Shown piece by piece: positions 60,769-64,000 of a stretch of 64,000 nt of DNA. The notes beneath the pieces were generated by a model. The model did not search any database. It was not told the origin of the DNA and worked only from the letters and a program-made list of their open reading frames with translations. The DNA is taken from assembly GCA_963747425.1 (NCBI GenBank), contig CAVVFJ010000008.1, forward strand, positions 434,001 through 498,000, written 5' to 3'. Source of the DNA: DASUPK01 sp963747425 (GTDB lineage: Bacteria; Actinomycetota; Thermoleophilia; Solirubrobacterales; 70-9). The stretch's first letter is position 1. Each line of letters starts with the position of its first letter. A program made the translations under genes and the position numbers.

Positions 60769-61584
60769 CTAGCCGGGCGGCTGGGTCAGCGAGAAGGTTG
60801 CGCCCTGCGGGTCCATGAAGGCGGCCTGGCGGAGGCCGGTGCCCGGAATGTCATAGGGAGGAGTGAGGATCTGGCCCCCCAGCTCCTCGATCTTGGCGGC
60901 GGCGGCATCGACGTCAGCGATCCAGAAGTCGACGTGCCAATGTGGGGGTGGCGCATCGCCGTTGGCGCTGGGCGGCATCATCGTCGCGACGACGTCGCGC
61001 CGGACGGGCTGCTGTGGTTCTCCGCCGACATAGCCCGGCACGAGCCACATCACCATCTCGTCATCGCCCATCTCGAAGGTTTCGATCTCCCAGCCGAATA
61101 CTTCGGGATAGAACCGCTTCGCTGCCTCGGGGTCGGCGGTCATGAGCGCGCTCATCGAGTAGGCGCTCGGCTCGTTGACGAGCTGAGCCCCCTTGTGAGC
61201 CCCAGGTGACCAGATCCCGAGCGCGGCGCCGGCGGGATCGGCGATCACCGCGATCCGGCCTCCGTCGAGAGCGTCGAACGGCTCCACCAGGGCGCTGCCG
61301 CCTGCGTTCTTCGCCTTGGCGATGGTCGCGTCGACGTCATCCACCCAGACGTACGTGGTCCAGGCGATGACGTCTGGCGCGGCGTTCGGGCGGGAGGCGA
61401 TCGCCGCCACGTCGCGGCCACGGAGGCTGCACATGTAGTACGTGCCCTCGACGCCGTCGGGCATCGTGTCCTCGGCCTCCCATCCGAACAGCTCCGTGTA
61501 GAAGCTCATCGCGGCGTCCGCATCGGGCTGCCAGGTGTCGACCCAGCACGGGACGCCGGGCGCAAATCCGTCTCGCTCGCTCAT
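60769..61584 (-). CDS. Double VOC-domain protein
   Basis: 271 residues with two VOC units: residues 1-130 (VPCWVDTWQPDADAAMSFYTELFGWEAED ... GRIAVIADPAGAALGIW) and 145-270 (LMTADPEAAKRFYPEVFGWEIETF ... FMDPQGATFSLTQPPG). This tandem layout resembles the hydroxylase-like or antibiotic/stress-related 'CFP-30B' type VOC proteins of actinobacteria. The ATG overlaps the stop of the DUF899 gene (ATGA) and has a GAGGAG just before, so the two are co-translated. Confidence 0.85.
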   Translation of the reverse strand: MSERDGFAPGVPCWVDTWQPDADAAMSFYTELFGWEAEDTMPDGVEGTYYMCSLRGRDVAAIASRPNAAPDVIAWTTYVWVDDVDATIAKAKNAGGSALVEPFDALDGGRIAVIADPAGAALGIWSPGAHKGAQLVNEPSAYSMSALMTADPEAAKRFYPEVFGWEIETFEMGDDEMVMWLVPGYVGGEPQQPVRRDVVATMMPPSANGDAPPPHWHVDFWIADVDAAAAKIEELGGQILTPPYDIPGTGLRQAAFMDPQGATFSLTQPPG

Positions 61585-62279
61585 CGCTCCTCCTCGTATT
61601 CGTCGTGACGGCGCCACCAGGCATAGGGCTCGTCCTGCGGGTAGCCGGCCGGCGAGTCCTCCCAGGTCTCCTGGCGGCCGAACGGCGCCCGGTCCAGGAA
61701 GCTCCAGACGGGTCCGATCGCCTCCACGCCGCGGCTCCTCGTGACGTAGGCGCGGTAGACGTCGCCTCCGTCGCGCAGGAAGACGCTCAGCGCGAAGCCC
61801 TCGCCGTCCTGGTAGGCGCCCTCCTTTGGCTCGGCGGGGGAGGTGCCGAAGTCGACACCGAAGTCCCCGCCGCCCCACGAGTACCAGGGGTGATCCCATC
61901 CCAGCTGCCGCCGGAACCGCTCGAGCTTCTCGAACGGCGCGCGCGAGGTGATCGCGAAGGTGAGGTCACGGGCGTGCAGGTGGGCGGGGTGGCCGACCTG
62001 ATCGATGAACATGCAGCAGCCATCGCAGCCCGCGTCCTGGTTCGGCCCGAACATGAAGTGGTAGAGGACGAGCTGGCGGCGGCCCTCGAACAGGTCCGCG
62101 AGCCCGGCCCTCCCCTGCGGGCCCTCGAACTCGTAGTCCTTCTCCATCTTCGTACGCGGGAGCCGCCGGCGCTCCGCCGCGAGCTCGTCGCTCCGCCGGG
62201 TCAGCTCCTTCTCCTTCGCACGGAGCTCCTTCTGGGCCGCCTCCCATTCGCTCGCGGATACCACCTCCGGGAGGTCCAT
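61581..62279 (-). CDS. DUF899 thioredoxin-like protein
   Basis: 232 residues. VVSASEWEAAQKELRAKEKELTRRSDELAAERRRLP, YHFMFGPNQDAGCDGCCMFIDQVGH and PWYSWGGGDFGVDFG are the DUF899 signature. The Cys residues in GCDGCC are a possible redox site in an AhpC/TSA-like fold. ATG 62279 has AAGGAGA with good spacing. ATGs at 62315 and 62336 are weaker. Homologues are stress-related and of unknown chemistry. The VOC gene follows in the operon and an HxlR regulator is divergent. Confidence 0.82.
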   Translation of the reverse strand: MDLPEVVSASEWEAAQKELRAKEKELTRRSDELAAERRRLPRTKMEKDYEFEGPQGRAGLADLFEGRRQLVLYHFMFGPNQDAGCDGCCMFIDQVGHPAHLHARDLTFAITSRAPFEKLERFRRQLGWDHPWYSWGGGDFGVDFGTSPAEPKEGAYQDGEGFALSVFLRDGGDVYRAYVTRSRGVEAIGPVWSFLDRAPFGRQETWEDSPAGYPQDEPYAWWRRHDEYEEER

Positions 62280-62338
62280 CCCGATCTCCTTCCGTTCGCT
62301 TGCCGCACTCTCCATATCTCCGCTGGACCGTATCATAA

Positions 62339-62367
62339 AGTCCTAAAAGAGGACTAGATACTTGTAT
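62339..62367. promoter_or_regulatory. Two palindromes in the HxlR / DUF899 divergent region
   Basis: AGTCCT-AAAAG-AGGACT (62339-62355) and ATAC-TT-GTAT (62358-62367) lie between TATGAT (minus -10, 62337-62332) and TAAACT (plus -10, 62386-62391). They are natural operator candidates for the divergent HxlR regulator to control itself and the DUF899-VOC operon. Confidence 0.5.
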
Positions 62368-62397
62368 TCCAGGATTAGACTCCGGTAAACTCCCGGC

Positions 62398-63045
62398 ATG
62401 GCGCGCATCCGGAGAGAGCTCGACGGTTGCGGAATCGCACATGCCTCCGATCTCCTCGGGCAGCGCTGGGCCCTGCTGGTGGTCCGCGAGCTGCTGCTGG
62501 GGCCGAAGCGGTTCACCGACCTGCGCGCCGGGATTCCCGACATCAGCCCGAACGTTCTCGGCCAGCGGCTGCGCGAGCTGGAGGAAACGGGCATCGTCGC
62601 GCGCCGCAGGCTCGCCCCGCCGGCAGCGGTGCAGGTCTATGAGCTGACCGAGTGGGGGCACGAGCTCGAGCCGGCCGTGCTGTCGCTCGGTCGGTGGGCC
62701 AGCGGCTCGCCGTCCTTCCCGCGCGACGCCGAGATGGGGCCTGACTCGCTCGTGCTCGCGCTGAAGTCGGCCTACGATCCGGCGAAGGCGGATGGTCTCG
62801 AGGCAAGCTACGAACTGCGGCTGGGGAAGGGGGAGATCCCCTTCCGGATCGATATCACGGGCGACCGCTTCGAGGCGCGACGCGGGGAGGACGACGACAC
62901 CGACGCGACGATCAGTGCGGACCCGAGCGCGATAGCCGGCGTCGTCTTCGGCGGAAGCCGGCTGGGGAAGGCGGTGGAGGCCGGAGACGTCCGGATCGAC
63001 GGGAGCCGCCGCGCCGTCAACGCGCTCTTTCGCGCCCTGACCTGA
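62398..63045 (+). CDS. HxlR-type winged-helix regulator with SCP2-like C-terminal domain
   Basis: 215 residues. Residues 5-95 are HxlR (DGCGIAHASDLLGQRWALLVVRELLLGPKRFTDLRAGIPDISPNVLGQRLRELEETGIV), with Cys11, the position used for redox or aldehyde sensing in this family. Residues 120-215 resemble an SCP2 sterol-carrier-like domain (SYELRLGKGEIPFRIDITGDRFEARRG ... SRRAVNALFRALT). A lipid- or alkyl-type ligand is possible. TAAACT lies six bases before the ATG; no Shine-Dalgarno. Confidence 0.85.
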   Translation: MARIRRELDGCGIAHASDLLGQRWALLVVRELLLGPKRFTDLRAGIPDISPNVLGQRLRELEETGIVARRRLAPPAAVQVYELTEWGHELEPAVLSLGRWASGSPSFPRDAEMGPDSLVLALKSAYDPAKADGLEASYELRLGKGEIPFRIDITGDRFEARRGEDDDTDATISADPSAIAGVVFGGSRLGKAVEAGDVRIDGSRRAVNALFRALT

Positions 63046-63052
63046 CTGCGCC

Positions 63053-63544
63053 CTACGACTCAGCCAGGAGGTCGCGGTAGGCGCCGCGATGGAAGATCAG
63101 CGGCATCCCCTCCCGCGATTCGACGGAGAGCACGTTGCCGGTCAGGATCAGATGGTCGCCGCCGTCGATCAGATCCCGCAGCTCGCACGCCACCCACATC
63201 AGCGCGCCCTCCAGTCGCGGCAGCTCCTCGCTCTCCGACCACCGGACGGCCTCCCACTTCTCCGGCTCGGCGTTCTTGCCTGCGAACCGGCGCGCCAGCT
63301 CCTCCTGGCCGGCGGCGAGAGCGTTGACCCCGAAGCGCCCCTGGGCGCGGACGGAGGTGAGCGTCCGCGAGCCGCGGTCGAGGCAGGCCAGCATCATCGG
63401 CGGGTCGAGCGACAGTGAGGTGACGGCGTTCGCGGTCGCGCCCGAGGGCCCGTTGGGGCCGATTGCCGTCACCACGGTCACGCCCGTGGCATAGGCGCCG
63501 AGAGCGGCACGGAATTCATCGGGGGTTACGCCGCCCGCGGCCAT
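63053..63544 (-). CDS. Flavin reductase domain protein
   Basis: 163 residues: FRAALGAYATGVTVVTAIGPNGPSGATANAVTSLSLDPPMMLACLDRGSRTLTSV is the flavin-reductase (FMN-binding split-barrel) signature. It reduces FMN/FAD with NAD(P)H for a partner monooxygenase; no partner is in the window. TAGCGT lies six bases before the ATG. Its stop is 7 nt from the convergent HxlR stop. Confidence 0.9.
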   Translation of the reverse strand: MAAGGVTPDEFRAALGAYATGVTVVTAIGPNGPSGATANAVTSLSLDPPMMLACLDRGSRTLTSVRAQGRFGVNALAAGQEELARRFAGKNAEPEKWEAVRWSESEELPRLEGALMWVACELRDLIDGGDHLILTGNVLSVESREGMPLIFHRGAYRDLLAES

Positions 63545-63593
63545 GCCTGAACGCTACGCGACCTCTCGTACCTCTCGCATATGATCCCGCCGC
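63545..63593. promoter_or_regulatory. Divergent -10 boxes of flavin reductase and cytochrome c
   Basis: Minus strand: TAGCGT (63556-63551), six bases before the flavin reductase ATG. Plus strand: TATGAT (63580-63585), eight bases before the cytochrome GTG. Neither gene has a clear Shine-Dalgarno. Confidence 0.45.
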
Positions 63594-63995
63594 GTGCGAG
63601 GGGCATTCCTACTGATCGCAGTCGCCGTGGTCGCGACCGCCGCCGGTTGCGGGACCCAGGGCGTCCAGGTTCCGGGCAACGATCCGACCCACGAGGGCGC
63701 CCAGATCTTCTCCGAGCGCTGCTCGGGCTGTCACACGCTGACCCCCGCGGGCACCGAGGGGAGCGCCAACCGCTCAGAGCGCGTGCAGGGCCCCAACCTC
63801 GACCAGCGGAACGAGACGGTGGCCGACGTGATCTATGCGATCCGCAACGGTGGCTTCTCGGGGGCGATCATGCCCCAGAACATCGTCGTCGGCGCCAATG
63901 CCGACAAGGTGGCGGCCTTCGTTGCTAAGTACGCGGGGCAGGACGTCGCCAACACGCCGGGGCCGCAGGCGACGACGACGACCGCGGCCCCCTAA
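63594..63995 (+). CDS. Lipoprotein cytochrome c (class I, single haem)
   Basis: 133 residues. The signal peptide ends in a lipobox, VVATAAGC (Cys19), so the mature protein should be lipid-anchored outside the membrane. The haem site is CSGCH (43-47) and the distal ligand is Met93 (AIMPQNIV). The C-terminal TPGPQATTTTAAP is a flexible tail. It is a small electron carrier, for example to a terminal oxidase. GTG start. Confidence 0.88.
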   Translation: MRGAFLLIAVAVVATAAGCGTQGVQVPGNDPTHEGAQIFSERCSGCHTLTPAGTEGSANRSERVQGPNLDQRNETVADVIYAIRNGGFSGAIMPQNIVVGANADKVAAFVAKYAGQDVANTPGPQATTTTAAP

Positions 63996-64000
63996 CAAGC

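Noticed and set aside
1..64000. tRNA, rRNA, CRISPR array, insertion sequence, phage integrase
   Set aside because: No cloverleaf, rRNA core sequence, repeat-spacer array or transposase/integrase motif was seen by reading; a covariance-model scan would be decisive for small RNAs.

Overview
The window is high-GC bacterial chromosome, dense with genes (GTG and TTG starts are common) and looks like a deep-branching actinobacterium, most probably class Thermoleophilia (Solirubrobacterales or a relative). That placement is an inference. It rests on the base composition, the TANNNT -10 boxes sitting 6-9 nt before start codons, menaquinone methylation plus a 14-gene complex I, an LPxTG-type surface protein, and CSLREA / choice-of-anchor-Q secreted proteins with Lys-rich C-termini. 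No rRNA, tRNA, CRISPR array or insertion sequence was seen.

Layout. 0-10 kb: start of citrate synthase (cut by the edge), MenG, DsbA-like protein, Na+/H+ antiporter, PfkB kinase, quinone oxidoreductase, DEAD-box helicase, a histidine kinase with a receiver-only regulator, and a Gly/Ser/Thr-rich exported protein. 10-16 kb: EamA transporter, then separate HAD phosphatase, APH-type kinase and acyl-CoA dehydrogenase genes that together match the domain set of animal ACAD10/ACAD11, then RibD_C reductase, RpiB-like protein and sulfotransferase. 16-26 kb: haloalkane dehalogenase, a DUF2804/YihY/flippase operon, small exported and pilin-like proteins, SDR, an alpha/beta-fold protein lacking its nucleophile, zinc-ribbon protein, saccharopine-dehydrogenase-like reductase, VOC protein.

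26-39 kb is the accessory-looking part. It holds an NHL-repeat protein, three large CSLREA/beta-helix secreted proteins, a collagen-like protein, an orphan copy of a shared C-terminal domain, a wall-anchored type 1 copper protein, and a LuxR-type ATPase regulator on the opposite strand. Five of these reading frames are broken by many single-base shifts. Similar shifts also hit nuoM and probably nuoE, so sequencing or assembly error is the likelier cause than decay.

39-44 kb: a double-length ThyX-like protein, AEC transporter, second haloalkane-dehalogenase-like hydrolase, MFS transporter. 44-59 kb: complete nuoABCDEFGHIJKLMN operon on the minus strand (H+-pumping NADH:menaquinone oxidoreductase). 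59-64 kb: small membrane protein, an exported protein with RTX-like repeats, a VOC/DUF899 operon divergent from an HxlR-SCP2 regulator, flavin reductase, and a lipoprotein cytochrome c. Citrate synthase, MenG, complex I and the cytochrome indicate an aerobic respiratory lifestyle; the acyl-CoA dehydrogenase set, dehalogenases, SDR and reductases suggest use of varied organic compounds.
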